From Kofleriaceae bacterium (GTDB lineage: Bacteria; Myxococcota_A; Polyangia; Haliangiales; Haliangiaceae): a stretch of DNA of 64,000 nucleotides. The position numbers were made by a program, and so were the translations under genes. The notes beneath the pieces are model-generated. The model did not search any database and was not told where the DNA came from. It saw nothing but the letters and a program-made list of their open reading frames with translations. The stretch is taken from NCBI GenBank assembly GCA_022842285.1, contig JALHPV010000001.1:62001-126000 (forward strand), in the 5' to 3' direction. This document shows, one piece after another, positions 34,577-47,324 of this stretch (its first letter is position 1; each line of letters opens with the position of its first letter).

Positions 34577-34960
34577 CTAGGCACAGAGAAGTGTCGTCTC
34601 GTGCGACGACAACACATAGTCCCGCAGCGTTCGACGATCGCGACGCGAGCCGGCGGCGATCTCGAGGCCGACGTGGGCCCAGAAGCGCGGCTGCCCGTCC
34701 GGGTGGGTCCCGCCCATCGGCGTGAGGCGCGCGTGGGTGACATGGGCGAGGGCCCACATCAGCTCGTCGGTGCCGGGGAGCTCGATCTCGAGTTGCAGGC
34801 GGCGGCGCGTGTCGGTCGCGTCGAACGGCACCTTCATCTTGAGCCCGTAGCAGGACAGGTCCGAAACGGTGGCCGGCCTCAGAGCATCGTCGGAGACGAG
34901 CGTGCAGAGGCCGGCAATCTGGATCCGCGGGGTGGAGCGGCGAGGGTCCGCAAAGCTCAT
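34577..34960 (-). CDS. PilZ-domain protein (c-di-GMP binding)
   Basis: 127 residues. The two ligand motifs of PilZ are visible: an Arg-rich RRSTPRI near the start (RxxxR type) and DLSCYGLK (D-x-S-x-x-G) about 25 residues later, followed by the beta-barrel strands (LQLEIELPG, VGLEIAAG). Single-domain PilZ proteins act as c-di-GMP sensors that affect motility or surface polymers. ATG at 34960 is preferred over a TTG six bases earlier. It reads towards the DsbA-like gene, 15 bases away. Confidence 0.82.
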   Translation of the reverse strand: MSFADPRRSTPRIQIAGLCTLVSDDALRPATVSDLSCYGLKMKVPFDATDTRRRLQLEIELPGTDELMWALAHVTHARLTPMGGTHPDGQPRFWAHVGLEIAAGSRRDRRTLRDYVLSSHETTLLCA

Positions 34961-35000
34961 CCGCAAAATTGTCCCAAGCGCCCATCGGCGCGGGCAAGTT

Positions 35001-36638
35001 TCAGCGGAAGGCGCCTTCGACCATCACGTAGCCCTGGTCCGAGCCGACGGAGAGGTTGATCATCTGGAGACCCGCGATGGCCGGCATCGGCACGGCGCGG
35101 AGGAGACCGCTCATCGCGTTGATCTGGCTCGCGATGCCGGCGGGCACGGCCGCCTCGATGACATCGTTCGGCAGGCGGGTCGTGTTCTCGATGTCGTCGA
35201 GCACGTTGACGAAGATCTCGGGCTCGCCGAGCTGCACCGAGATGCCCGAGCCGGTCTCCGTGGGGACGATCTTGACGTCCATCTTCGCGTTGATGGACGC
35301 CTTCGCGACGGCCTCACCGTGGTTCATGAACGTGGCGGCCATGTCGCCGAGGATGACGCGCAGCTTGCCGTCGGTCGGGTCGGCGCTGATCATCGGCGGC
35401 AGCGTCATCGCGATCGCGACGTTGTCGAACGGGCCGCCGTGCTGCGGCACGGTGAGGTTCAGCATACCGACGGCGTGCGCCTCGGCGAGCATCTCGTTGA
35501 TGAGGTCGTCGGCGAGGCCGAGCTGGAAGCCCTGCGAGAAGTCGAGGTCGGGGCGACCGTTGTCGGTGTAGACGAACTTCGCGGACTCGGCGCCCTCCAT
35601 GAGCATGGAGCCGTTCATGACGACGAGGCCCCCGGTGACGTCGAACGTGATCTCGGAGGGCGAGACCTCGACGGTGAGGTTCTTGCCGAGGATCGGCAGC
35701 GTCTTGGGGCCGGCGAGCGCGCCCATCGCCGAGTTCAGCATCGGCGCCATCGCCATCTCGGCGCCCTTCGCGAGGACGCCCTCGATCGAGCTCTCGATGT
35801 TGAGGAGGTTCAGGATGTCGCCGGGGAGGCCCGACGCCTGGATGTCGAGGCCGTTGATCTCGACGTTCGGCGACACGAGCGTGGTCTCGAAGCCGCCCGA
35901 GTCCTTCGGGCTGACGAGGAGCGTGCCGCCGACGACGACGCGATCGGCGAGGACGCGGATGTCGTTGCTGCCGTCGGCGCAGGCCACGGCGTAGGCGGCG
36001 TGACCGGGGACGTCGAGGCCCTGGATCTCGGCGCGAAGCTCGAGGCCTCCGTCGACGGGGATGAGCGTGAAGTCGAAGTCCGACATGTTCACGTCGAGGA
36101 TCGAGAGGTGGCCGTAGAGGCAGTCGGGGCCGGCCTCGTCACCCTTGCGAACCATCGGGTTCAGCGGGGCGAGCATGGCGCCGAAGTCCATGCCCTTCAC
36201 GATGGGGCCGCCCGCGGCGGCGATCTTGGAGAAGCTGTCGGCCGAGATGGCGACGGCCATCGCGTTGTCGATGTTCGAACCCGCGGCGCGGAGCTCGCCG
36301 GCCTGGACCGCACGGACGTCCCGCGCCTCGCCACCCTTCGCGTCGCGCGCGACGGTCTGGATGAGGGTGGCTCCGGGAACCACGGAGATGATGGCCGAGA
36401 AGTTCCCCTCGGCATCCACCGTCGCCTGGACGTCGTTGACCAGGACCTTCTCCACCAGGTCGCCATCCGCGTTCGGGGTGACGACGCCGGTCACGGTGAT
36501 CTGGCCCGTGCCGGACTGGACCATGCTGCGGGTGGGGGAGGTCACGCGGAGGACCGGGGGATCCTTGAGGGCGGCAGCACCCTCCGTACACGCACCAACC
36601 GCAAGTACAAGACCCGTCGTGAAAAGGAGGTTCCGCAT
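35001..36638 (-). CDS. Large lipoprotein, possibly TULIP (BPI-like) lipid-binding fold
   Basis: 545 residues. A strong Shine-Dalgarno (GGAGGGGG) lies just before the ATG at 36638, and the lipobox is LVLAVGAC. Residues about 25-100 look like an Ig-type or glucodextranase-B-like domain (VLRVTSPTRS, ITVTGVV). The remaining about 430 residues are amphipathic strands and helices without charge clusters: DVNMSDFDFTLIPVDGGLEL, ILGKNLTVEVSPSEITFDVTGG, and a final block ending LQMINLSVGSDQGYVMVEGA. This recalls BPI/LBP (tubular lipid-binding) proteins, in particular the last strand set; a tentative match. It may bind or move lipid at the outer membrane. Confidence 0.6.
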   Translation of the reverse strand: MRNLLFTTGLVLAVGACTEGAAALKDPPVLRVTSPTRSMVQSGTGQITVTGVVTPNADGDLVEKVLVNDVQATVDAEGNFSAIISVVPGATLIQTVARDAKGGEARDVRAVQAGELRAAGSNIDNAMAVAISADSFSKIAAAGGPIVKGMDFGAMLAPLNPMVRKGDEAGPDCLYGHLSILDVNMSDFDFTLIPVDGGLELRAEIQGLDVPGHAAYAVACADGSNDIRVLADRVVVGGTLLVSPKDSGGFETTLVSPNVEINGLDIQASGLPGDILNLLNIESSIEGVLAKGAEMAMAPMLNSAMGALAGPKTLPILGKNLTVEVSPSEITFDVTGGLVVMNGSMLMEGAESAKFVYTDNGRPDLDFSQGFQLGLADDLINEMLAEAHAVGMLNLTVPQHGGPFDNVAIAMTLPPMISADPTDGKLRVILGDMAATFMNHGEAVAKASINAKMDVKIVPTETGSGISVQLGEPEIFVNVLDDIENTTRLPNDVIEAAVPAGIASQINAMSGLLRAVPMPAIAGLQMINLSVGSDQGYVMVEGAFR

Positions 36639-36822
36639 GGCTGCCCCCTCCTTCAGCAAGGTCCCTGCCAGGTGGGTGGTCGAGGTAAGTCAGCCCCCGG
36701 ACACACGACGCAACGCGTTGAATCCCTGGATCGACTAGCGGATCAGCCGGACAGGAGACCCCGATCCGGGTCGCACCGGCTGGTCGACTATCCGCGTACG
36801 GGCGTGGGCATGGTCCCGGCGC

Positions 36823-37173
36823 CTAGGTCCCGATGGTGACCTTGGCCACCCCACGCTTCGTCAGGACGTCGGCGATCCGGGGGCGCAGATCACCCTGGAG
36901 GACGATCGTGTCGCCCTCGATCACCCCACCACAGCCGAGCGCTTGCTTGAGCGCCTTCAGCCAGGCCTCGAGCTCCTTCGGCTTGAGCTCGAGCTTCTCG
37001 ATGATGGTCGCTTCCTTGCCCCCACGTCCCTTCCGTTCGAGGCGAACGACGGCCCGCGCCGGTCCCTTTGGCGCGATCGGAACCGCGGTTGGCGCCGTCG
37101 GCGCGTCGGGCCCTTTCGGGAGCGAGTCACGCAGCGCGTCGAGCTTGGCGAACGGATTTCCCTTCGTCGTCAT
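36823..37173 (-). CDS. SUI1/YciH family translation initiation factor
   Basis: 116 residues. The C-terminal 75 residues are the eIF1/SUI1 fold: VVRLERKGRGGKEATIIEKLEL, LEAWLKALKQALGCGGVIEG with the conserved Cys-Gly-Gly, and DTIVLQGDLRPRIADVLTKRG. Bacterial YciH is thought to act on initiation fidelity or under stress. The N-terminal 40 residues are flexible and proline-rich. Divergent from the kinase at 37262, 88 bases between the starts. Confidence 0.93.
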   Translation of the reverse strand: MTTKGNPFAKLDALRDSLPKGPDAPTAPTAVPIAPKGPARAVVRLERKGRGGKEATIIEKLELKPKELEAWLKALKQALGCGGVIEGDTIVLQGDLRPRIADVLTKRGVAKVTIGT

Positions 37174-37261
37174 CCGACGTACATCGTCGCGCAGGTCGGC
37201 GAAAAGACACAGTTGGAATCCACTTCATCGTCGTTGCGGGGGTCTGCGCGGACCTCTCATC

Positions 37262-39439
37262 ATGGACGTTATGGTGGGATCTACGAGCTCTCGCGCCTCG
37301 AGTGTTAAGGCCGGTGACGTGGTCGAGGGCCGGTATCGGATCCTCAGCACGCTGGGCGAAGGCGGCATGGGCACGGTGTTTCTCGCCGAGCACGCGCTGA
37401 TCAAGCGCCGGGTTGCGATCAAGCTGCTCCACGCTGACCTCGCGACGGACGACACCGTGATCGATCGCTTCATGAACGAGGCGCGTGCGGCCGGCACCCT
37501 CGGGCACCCGAACATCGTCGAGTCGACGGACATGGGCTTCACCCATGACCACGTGCCGTACATCGTCTTCGAGTACCTCGAGGGCTCGCTGCTGACTGAT
37601 GAAATTTATCGCGTCGGGGGGATGCCGGTTCGTCGCGCGGTTCGCGTGGCGCAACAAATTGCATCAGCGCTGCATGCCGCGCACAACGCGGGCATCGTTC
37701 ACCGCGACCTGAAGAGCGACAACGTCTTCCTCACCGACAAGGACGACGCGCTCGATCACGTGAAGGTCCTCGACTTCGGGATCTCGCGCTTCATGCAGGC
37801 GGACGACAACGAGCTCGGCGTGGTGATGGGCACGCCGGAGTTCATGGCCCCCGAGCAGATCACTGCGCCCGACAATGTGGACAAGCGGGCCGACATCTAT
37901 GCCCTCGGCGTCATCCTGTACGAGATGCTCGCCGCGCGGCGCCCGTTCACCGCGGGCGAGGATCCGCAGCAGTTGATGGAGCGGATCGTCTCCGAGGCGC
38001 CCGCGCCGCTCGGTCGTCCCGAGGTGCCGCATGCCCTCGCCGACATGATCATGACGCGCCTGCTCGCGAAGAACCCGAGCGACCGCTACGCGACGATGAT
38101 GGACGTCGAAGCCGCGCTCGACGCGTTCACGACGCAGGGCGAGCACCCGCGTCGGCGCAGCCGTCCGATCGCCGCCGTCTCCGAGACGGACGTGGCCCGC
38201 TACAGCTCGACGATCCCGCGCCCGGTGATGGGCGCGACGACGCCGTATCCAGGCACGCGCCTCGATACGATGATGGGCGCGGTCGGCCTGCCGCCGGCGC
38301 CCCCGGCCAGGAAGCCGTGGATGATGTACGGCTTCGCCGCCCTCGGTCTGGCCGTCGGCGCGGGCGGTCTCGTCGTCGGTATGCGCGGCGGGAGCTCGGA
38401 CCAGGTCTCGCAGGCGCCCGCGCAGCCGCCGGCCCAGCCCGCGATGTCGACGCAGCAGATGACCCCGCCGCCCGTCGAGCCCACGAAGGCGGCGCCCGCG
38501 GAGAAGGTCGCGATCGTGCTCGACGCGAACGTCCCTGGCGCGCGCGTGACGTTTCGCCGCCGCGTGATGACGACGCCGGCGACGATGCAGGTGACGCCGA
38601 ACGACATCGTCGAGCTCGTCGAGGTCTCGGCGCCAGGCAAGCAGACGGTGCGCTACTGGCTGACCTTCGATCGCGCGACGACGCTGAACGCTCGCCTCAA
38701 GGATGGTAAGGGCTCGTACGAGGCCACCGAGGAAGACACGCTGATCGCCCTGGGCGAGATCGCGGCGCCGGTCGAAGTGGCCATTGCCAAGCCGACGCCG
38801 ACGCCGACCCCCGCGCCCACGCCCGCACCCGCGGCTGCCGCGCCCGCCGTCGCGAAGCAGAAGCCCGAGCAGCCCGCGAGCCCCGTTGCGGCCGCCGCTC
38901 CCGTCGCGCCGAAGGCCGTCACCGTGGCGAAGGAGACAACCAAGCCCGCGGCGCGCAAGGTCGGCCGCAGCAAGGACGAGCCGACGAGCACCGAGGTCGC
39001 GATCGCGGAGCCGACGCCCGAGGTGGCGAAGCCGGCCGTTCCGGCGATGGAGACCGGCGCGAAGCCGACGCCCGCCGAGCTGCCCGTGGCGACGAAGCCC
39101 GCTCCGGAGCCGGCGCCACTCCCCGCGCCCGTCAAGCCGACTCCCGTGCCTGCGAAGCCCGCGGTGCCGACGCTCGACGCGAAGCAGGTCGCCGGGATCT
39201 TCTCGTCGCACAAGCACGATGTCGTGAACTGCCTCCAGAACGTCCAGGGTGGGGGCACCGTCACGCTGTCGCTCAAGGTCGACGCGAGCGGCAAGGTCAC
39301 ACGCGCGCAGGTCCAGACGACGATGTCGGGTCAGGCGAAGGCGGTGGGATGCATCATGAAGTCCGCAAACGGTTGGAAGTTCCCGGCTCGCGCGGGCGGC
39401 TCCGTCGAGGACGTCAAGTATCCGTTCACGATCAAGTGA
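37262..39439 (+). CDS. Ser/Thr protein kinase (PknB type) with extracytoplasmic AgmX/TonB-like C-terminus
   Basis: 725 residues. Cytoplasmic Hanks-type kinase domain (about 18-285): glycine loop GEGGMG, Lys54 in VAIKLLH, catalytic Asp149 in HRDLKSDN, DFGIS and APEQ. One membrane helix near residue 360 (WMMYGFAALGLAVGAGGLVVG). Outside, a domain of about 90 residues (RVTFRRRVMTTPATMQVTPNDIVELVEV...) shared with the next kinase, a long Pro/Ala/Thr linker, then a C-terminal domain of about 85 residues with GGGTVTLSLKVDASGKV like the AgmX/GltJ-TonB C-terminal families. A surface signal is thus read and passed to the kinase. The gene is followed by its paralogue after 57 bases. Confidence 0.92.
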   Translation: MDVMVGSTSSRASSVKAGDVVEGRYRILSTLGEGGMGTVFLAEHALIKRRVAIKLLHADLATDDTVIDRFMNEARAAGTLGHPNIVESTDMGFTHDHVPYIVFEYLEGSLLTDEIYRVGGMPVRRAVRVAQQIASALHAAHNAGIVHRDLKSDNVFLTDKDDALDHVKVLDFGISRFMQADDNELGVVMGTPEFMAPEQITAPDNVDKRADIYALGVILYEMLAARRPFTAGEDPQQLMERIVSEAPAPLGRPEVPHALADMIMTRLLAKNPSDRYATMMDVEAALDAFTTQGEHPRRRSRPIAAVSETDVARYSSTIPRPVMGATTPYPGTRLDTMMGAVGLPPAPPARKPWMMYGFAALGLAVGAGGLVVGMRGGSSDQVSQAPAQPPAQPAMSTQQMTPPPVEPTKAAPAEKVAIVLDANVPGARVTFRRRVMTTPATMQVTPNDIVELVEVSAPGKQTVRYWLTFDRATTLNARLKDGKGSYEATEEDTLIALGEIAAPVEVAIAKPTPTPTPAPTPAPAAAAPAVAKQKPEQPASPVAAAAPVAPKAVTVAKETTKPAARKVGRSKDEPTSTEVAIAEPTPEVAKPAVPAMETGAKPTPAELPVATKPAPEPAPLPAPVKPTPVPAKPAVPTLDAKQVAGIFSSHKHDVVNCLQNVQGGGTVTLSLKVDASGKVTRAQVQTTMSGQAKAVGCIMKSANGWKFPARAGGSVEDVKYPFTIK

Positions 39440-39496
39440 TCTGCTGATCGCATAGAGACGCACACCCAGAATTACGAAGACTCCGCTTGTCGCCCA

Positions 39497-41233
<1,737 letters not shown>

Positions 41234-41292
41234 TATTTCGATGGGTTGGGCGTCGTGTCCACCGGCTCTTAGGCTCGTGGCTCCTGGTTGCG

Positions 41293-41634
41293 ATGCGAGC
41301 TGCTCTCTTCGGTCTTCTGTTCGGCGTCGGTGCCTGCACGGCCCACGCAGCGCCCCAACCGACGGTCGTCGCGGCCGTCCCCTGCGCCTGCGAGGTCGAT
41401 GACGACCGCGAGGACGAGGACGCCGACGAGGACCTCGAGGAGGCCATCGCCGCGCTCGAGCAGGACCTCGAGGGGCTCGAGGAGCTCGAGGACCTGGAGA
41501 ACCTGGGCGAGATGATCGGCGACCGGGTCGAGGCCATCGTGGAGGCCGCGCTCGCCGACCTCGACGTGAAGCTGGACGCCCAGCTGGACGTCGACTTCGA
41601 TCACGACCACGACGACGACGACGACGACGAGTAG
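41293..41634 (+). CDS. Small highly acidic secreted protein
   Basis: 113 residues. Signal peptide or lipobox (FGLLFGVGAC, or cleavage after HAA). The mature part is dominated by Asp and Glu: a coiled-coil-like EEAIAALEQDLEGLEELEDLENL in the middle and a C-terminal run of Asp with HDHD. Metal (calcium) binding is probable from composition. No family recognised. Follows the kinase by 59 bases and precedes two small lipoproteins. Confidence 0.55.
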   Translation: MRAALFGLLFGVGACTAHAAPQPTVVAAVPCACEVDDDREDEDADEDLEEAIAALEQDLEGLEELEDLENLGEMIGDRVEAIVEAALADLDVKLDAQLDVDFDHDHDDDDDDE

Positions 41635-41654
41635 GGTGCGCTACCATCCGGGGA

Positions 41655-42212
41655 ATGCGCGTCCCCGGTGTGGTCGGCGCGGCCGTGCTGGCGGTCGCGT
41701 GCGGCGGTGGCTCGAAACCGGAGCCGGGGGCCCCTGCGTCCGGACCGGAGGCCACGTGCGTGGCGGTGGCCGACAAGGTCAAGAAGCTCGCCCGCAAGCG
41801 TGACGAGGCGGTCGACCGCCTGCACGAGGTGTTCGTGGAGCGGTGCGAGCGGGATGGGTGGTCGGCGGAGTTCAAGGCGTGCGTGATGGGCACGGAATCA
41901 CTCGACAAGCCGAAGCGCTGCAAGGAGCTCCTGAGCGGCCTCCAGCGCGAGGCCCTGGATCGGGGAATCCAGGATGCCGAGTTCGGAAGCGCAGACACCG
42001 CTTGCCACGAGTACGTCCGGGTGGTCAAAAAGCTCGGCAGCTGCCCGAACTACACGAAGGAAATGGTCGACCAATACGTCCAGACCGCGGAGTACTACGT
42101 GCAGGAGTACGATCGCGCCGATACGAAGGAGGCAAGGCAGTACGCCCTGCAGTCCTGCGAGGACATGCTGCGCAGCTTCCAGTACACCCTCTCGAGCTGT
42201 AACGGCCCGTGA
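41655..42212 (+). CDS. Small lipoprotein with conserved Cys/Trp motif
   Basis: 185 residues. Lipobox VLAVACGGG near the N-terminus. Mature part helical with five or more cysteines; the core VFVERCERDGWSAEFKACV is matched in the next gene by [17 protein letters not shown], so the two are distant paralogues. Function unknown. Its TGA overlaps the start of the next gene (TGATG), showing coupled translation. Confidence 0.65.
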   Translation: MRVPGVVGAAVLAVACGGGSKPEPGAPASGPEATCVAVADKVKKLARKRDEAVDRLHEVFVERCERDGWSAEFKACVMGTESLDKPKRCKELLSGLQREALDRGIQDAEFGSADTACHEYVRVVKKLGSCPNYTKEMVDQYVQTAEYYVQEYDRADTKEARQYALQSCEDMLRSFQYTLSSCNGP

Positions 42213-42573
42213 TGCGTGCGCTTGCCCTCGTGATGCTGGCGGCGTGTGGCGGCGGAGGCACGCCCGACGTCGCTGGGCCCGATCCAACGGCCCAGCTGAA
42301 GCCTGACTGCGAGCGGATGGCGGATCACCTCGTGTCGCTGATGGCGCCGGGACGCGCGGACCTGCCCGCCGCCGAGCAGCCGACGGAGCTCGTCGACGAG
42401 ATCACGCGCGCGCTCATCAAGCGCTGCGTGGCGGACGTGTGGACCGTCGATGCGCGGACCTGCTTCGGCAAGGCAGCGTCCCTCGAGGCCACGGATGCCT
42501 GCGCGCCGTTCTTGACCGTACCGCAGCGAGACGCGATGAACGCGGACATGGCGGCAGTGCTCGGCGAGAAGTC

Positions 42574-42577
<4 letters not shown>
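42212..42577 (+). CDS. Small lipoprotein, paralogue of the preceding gene
   Basis: 121 residues from the ATG that overlaps the previous stop. Lipobox [12 protein letters not shown]. Carries the Cys-x5-Trp-x6-Cys-Phe motif shared with the gene before it. The last four bases overlap the start of the YgiQ-type gene (ATGA), so three genes are coupled. Function unknown. Confidence 0.62.
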
Positions 42578-44718
<2,141 letters not shown>

Positions 44719-44721
44719 CCT

Positions 44722-45063
44722 CTACTCGAGAACGAGCGGCGTATCGCGCGGCAGCTCGGTGAGCTTCACGATGCGCAGCGGTGCCCCGTCCTTGTGCACG
44801 CTGAAGTCGATCTCGATGACGTCGCCGACCTCGATGCCGGCGATGCCCGAGGGCGGCGGCGCGAAGGGCATGGTCATCGACATCATCGGCTTGAGCTGGC
44901 CATCGTACGTCCGGATCGCGGACATCGCCTCGTGGTGGAGGTCGATGGCGCGGGCGGAGACGGCCTCGACGCGCCCGCGCGTGTGGAACATCTCGGCGGG
45001 AGCTGATGGCGCCGGTTCGGAGGAACCACAGGCGACGAGGACCAGCAGCAGGGCTCGCTTCAC
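44722..45063 (-). CDS. CusF/copper-binding-domain lipoprotein
   Basis: 113 residues. Lipobox LLLVLVACG, then after a short linker a domain that fits the CusF-type copper-binding family: [30 protein letters not shown] with several Met residues, and a final [11 protein letters not shown] strand followed by RIVKLTEL. Such domains bind Cu(I)/Ag(I) through Met and His, in metal efflux or delivery to cytochrome oxidase. It is divergent from the CcmH-like gene at 45155, which supports a link to respiratory-protein assembly. Confidence 0.78.
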   Translation of the reverse strand: MKRALLLVLVACGSSEPAPSAPAEMFHTRGRVEAVSARAIDLHHEAMSAIRTYDGQLKPMMSMTMPFAPPPSGIAGIEVGDVIEIDFSVHKDGAPLRIVKLTELPRDTPLVLE

Positions 45064-45154
45064 GGCGACACCATGCCGCGAGCCTTTCCGATGTGAGGTG
45101 CGGTGTTTTCACGCAGGCGGAATGACCGGAGGCGGCGGGCGGTAGGCAGCTCCA

Positions 45155-45583
45155 ATGCGCTACCTCGTGCTCGCCCTGCTGGTGGCCTGTAGCGCCGAGC
45201 GCCCGGACCCCGCGCACGAGCTGGAGACCCACCTGATGGCCCCGTGCTGCTGGCGGCAGACGCTCGCGGACCACGAGTCGCCGCTCGCGAACGAGCTTCG
45301 CGGGGAGATCCGACAGCGACTCGCGGCGGGAGAGGTCGCAGACGCGATCGACGCGGACCTGGTGGACCGGTACGGCGCTCGCATTCACGCCCTCGAAGGG
45401 ACGACGGGCGATCCGCGGATCCTGATCGGCGGGGTCACGGTGGCGGCGGTGGTCTTCGGCCTGGGCGTGCTGTTCCTGGTCCTCCGCCGGGCCCGCGCGA
45501 CCCCGCGGCGCGACGCCGTGGTCAGCGAGGAGCCCGACGAGCTGGCGCTGCGCCTCGACGACGAGCTCGCGCGGGTCGACTGA
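45155..45583 (+). CDS. CcmH/NrfF-like cytochrome c biogenesis lipoprotein, Cys-Cys variant
   Basis: 142 residues. N-terminal lipobox (LALLVAC), the three-helix CcmH core APCCWRQTLADHESPLANELRG... EIRQRLAAGEVADAI and LVDRYG, and then a C-terminal membrane helix (LIGGVTVAAVVFGLGVLFLVL) with a charged tail. In CcmH the active site is CxxC in an LRCxxCQ context; here the matching place has two adjacent Cys (31-32), so the disulfide chemistry must differ or be lost. Role inferred: reduction of apocytochrome c haem-binding thiols. Divergent from the copper-binding gene. Confidence 0.7.
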   Translation: MRYLVLALLVACSAERPDPAHELETHLMAPCCWRQTLADHESPLANELRGEIRQRLAAGEVADAIDADLVDRYGARIHALEGTTGDPRILIGGVTVAAVVFGLGVLFLVLRRARATPRRDAVVSEEPDELALRLDDELARVD

Positions 45584-45665
45584 GTCTCCGCATAGCATGC
45601 AAACGCCAGGCGGGACGCGGGTTTCCTCCAGAGTGGGCGCCACCGCTCGTCGCTGAAGTGACAGC

Positions 45666-45694
45666 TTGACGTAGGTGGGATCGCTCCCTACGGT
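45666..45694 (+). promoter_or_regulatory. Possible -35/-10 promoter for a leaderless transcript
   Basis: TTGACG at 45666-45671, 17 bases, then TACGGT at 45689-45694, seven bases before the ATG at 45701. The -35 is good, the -10 poor. No Shine-Dalgarno fits between, so a leaderless mRNA would result. Confidence 0.3.
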
Positions 45695-45700
45695 GCGCCC

Positions 45701-46378
45701 ATGCTCACGAAGTCGAAGCTGCTCGCGGCCGTGCTCGGTGTGTCTCTCCTCGCAGGAGGCTGCGACTCGAGCTCACGCGGTAACGATCGCTGGGCGACGA
45801 CCGAGAACACGAACGTCAAGATCGACTGGGACAAGGTCAACCAGGCGTACAAGGACGCGTCGGGCCCGGAGGACCTCGAGAAGCGTATCAACGAGATCTA
45901 CGAGGGCGACGAGATCATCAGCATCTCGGTGAAGGACGAGGGCGCCTCGCAGCAGGTCGTCACCGGCTTCTTCGACAAGGACAAGGACGGGGCCGTCAGC
46001 GACCCCGAGAAGATCTTCACCATCACGCGCAGCCTGACCGGCGAGGGGCAGGGCGGCTACCAGACGCAGGGCTATGGTCACTACGCCGGCTACGCCTCGC
46101 CGATGTTCAGCATCATGAGCGGCATGCTGATGGGCGCGATGATCTCGAACATGTGGGCGCCGTCGTACGTGCCGGTCGCGTACACCACGTCGGCCGCGCG
46201 CGCGGGCGACCTGCAGCAGCAGCGCTCGAGTTACCGGGCAGCGAATCCCGACCGGTTCAGCAAGCGCTCGCAGAGCGGACGGGCGTACGGCGGCGGCAAG
46301 TCGTCGACCGGTGGCTCGCGGAGCCGCGGCGGCCGCAGCTTCGGCGTGCGCGGCGCCATCGGTGCGATTCGACTTTAA
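45701..46378 (+). CDS. Lipoprotein with EF-hand-like loop and Ser/Gly/Arg-rich tail
   Basis: 225 residues. Lipobox GVSLLAGGC. Residues about 30-110 hold a globular part with [10 protein letters not shown], the DxDxDG calcium loop, close to a conserved FTITR. A hydrophobic Met/Gly-rich stretch ([17 protein letters not shown]) follows, then a basic low-complexity tail of Ser, Gly, Arg and Tyr. No named family; similar proteins in other bacteria are undefined. The end overlaps the GTG start of the next gene by 17 bases. Confidence 0.65.
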   Translation: MLTKSKLLAAVLGVSLLAGGCDSSSRGNDRWATTENTNVKIDWDKVNQAYKDASGPEDLEKRINEIYEGDEIISISVKDEGASQQVVTGFFDKDKDGAVSDPEKIFTITRSLTGEGQGGYQTQGYGHYAGYASPMFSIMSGMLMGAMISNMWAPSYVPVAYTTSAARAGDLQQQRSSYRAANPDRFSKRSQSGRAYGGGKSSTGGSRSRGGRSFGVRGAIGAIRL

Positions 46379-47309
46379 GCAGCGCCCGCTCGTCGAGCTG
46401 CTCGAGACCGACCGCGAGGAGCCGGATCCGGACTTCGCGGGCGTGGGCTGGGCGCGGGCCGACGAGATCTGGCTGGGCCGCCGCCGCCGGGTGACGAACG
46501 CCCTCGTGATCGCCTTGCACGCCGTCGACGACGGGCCGGTGCTCGATGACGACGTGATGCTGCAGTTCGCGCTGCCGGACGGGGGAGTCGGGCAGCTGCT
46601 CGCCTCGGAGTTCCTGGCCTCCCAGGCCTGGCCTCACGACGTGTGCGCGATCGTGCTCTGCCTGTGCAATCCGCATCGCGCTCACCTCACCTGGCCGGAC
46701 GCACCCGCGGTTCCGATCCACTACGCCATCGGGAATGTCGTCGCGTGGGGCGATCCAGATGGCCGCGTGCGGCTCGAAGCGGATTCGTGGCGTACGCTCC
46801 GGGACGTGGCGATCGAAGTAGCGCAGCCGCCGATCTCCGACGAGGAGAAGCAGGCGTACATCGGTATGTGGCTCCTGAAGAAGCTGGACCTCAAGCCCGA
46901 GGACGGCGGCATGACGCTGCCCATCGTGCTCCCGTCCGAGCTGGGGACCCTCGAGGAGACTCTGCATCAGCTCGCGGTCGACGGGCTGGTCGAGCTGAAC
47001 ACGAAGAAGGAACGGTACGAGCTCACGAAGCAAGGCATCGCGTACCTCGGCGAGCTGATCGATGAAGCGAGCGACCTCGTCGACGAGTTCGATGACGAGG
47101 AGATGCCCGAGGTCGTGGCCGAGCTGAAGCGCCGCAACCTCGATCCGATGCGCGCCCGCTTTCTGTGGGGCTGGTACGAGGGCGAGCTCGACGACCTCGT
47201 GCGCTTCCAGGAACAGCGCGGAGTGCGACCTGTCGAGCGGATGTGGGCATTCTATCTGACCGGTAACGAGCTGTGGCGCGAGCTAGCGCGCGACCTCGTC
47301 CCCGAGTAG
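46362..47309 (+). CDS. Cytoplasmic hypothetical protein with winged-helix-like middle
   Basis: About 315 residues from the GTG at 46362, inside the end of the previous gene. The N-terminal half is of unknown alpha/beta type. Residues about 155-235 (SDEEKQAYIGMWLLKKLDL..., LEETLHQLAVDGLVELNTKKERYELTKQGIAYL) look like a winged helix with a wing at KKERYELT. The C-terminal part is acidic then helical and Trp-rich. It may bind nucleic acid or another protein. Precedes the kinase at 47325 by 15 bases, so possible kinase substrate or partner. Confidence 0.55.
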   Translation: MRFDFKQRPLVELLETDREEPDPDFAGVGWARADEIWLGRRRRVTNALVIALHAVDDGPVLDDDVMLQFALPDGGVGQLLASEFLASQAWPHDVCAIVLCLCNPHRAHLTWPDAPAVPIHYAIGNVVAWGDPDGRVRLEADSWRTLRDVAIEVAQPPISDEEKQAYIGMWLLKKLDLKPEDGGMTLPIVLPSELGTLEETLHQLAVDGLVELNTKKERYELTKQGIAYLGELIDEASDLVDEFDDEEMPEVVAELKRRNLDPMRARFLWGWYEGELDDLVRFQEQRGVRPVERMWAFYLTGNELWRELARDLVPE

Positions 47310-47324
47310 CGGTAGATTCAGGTC

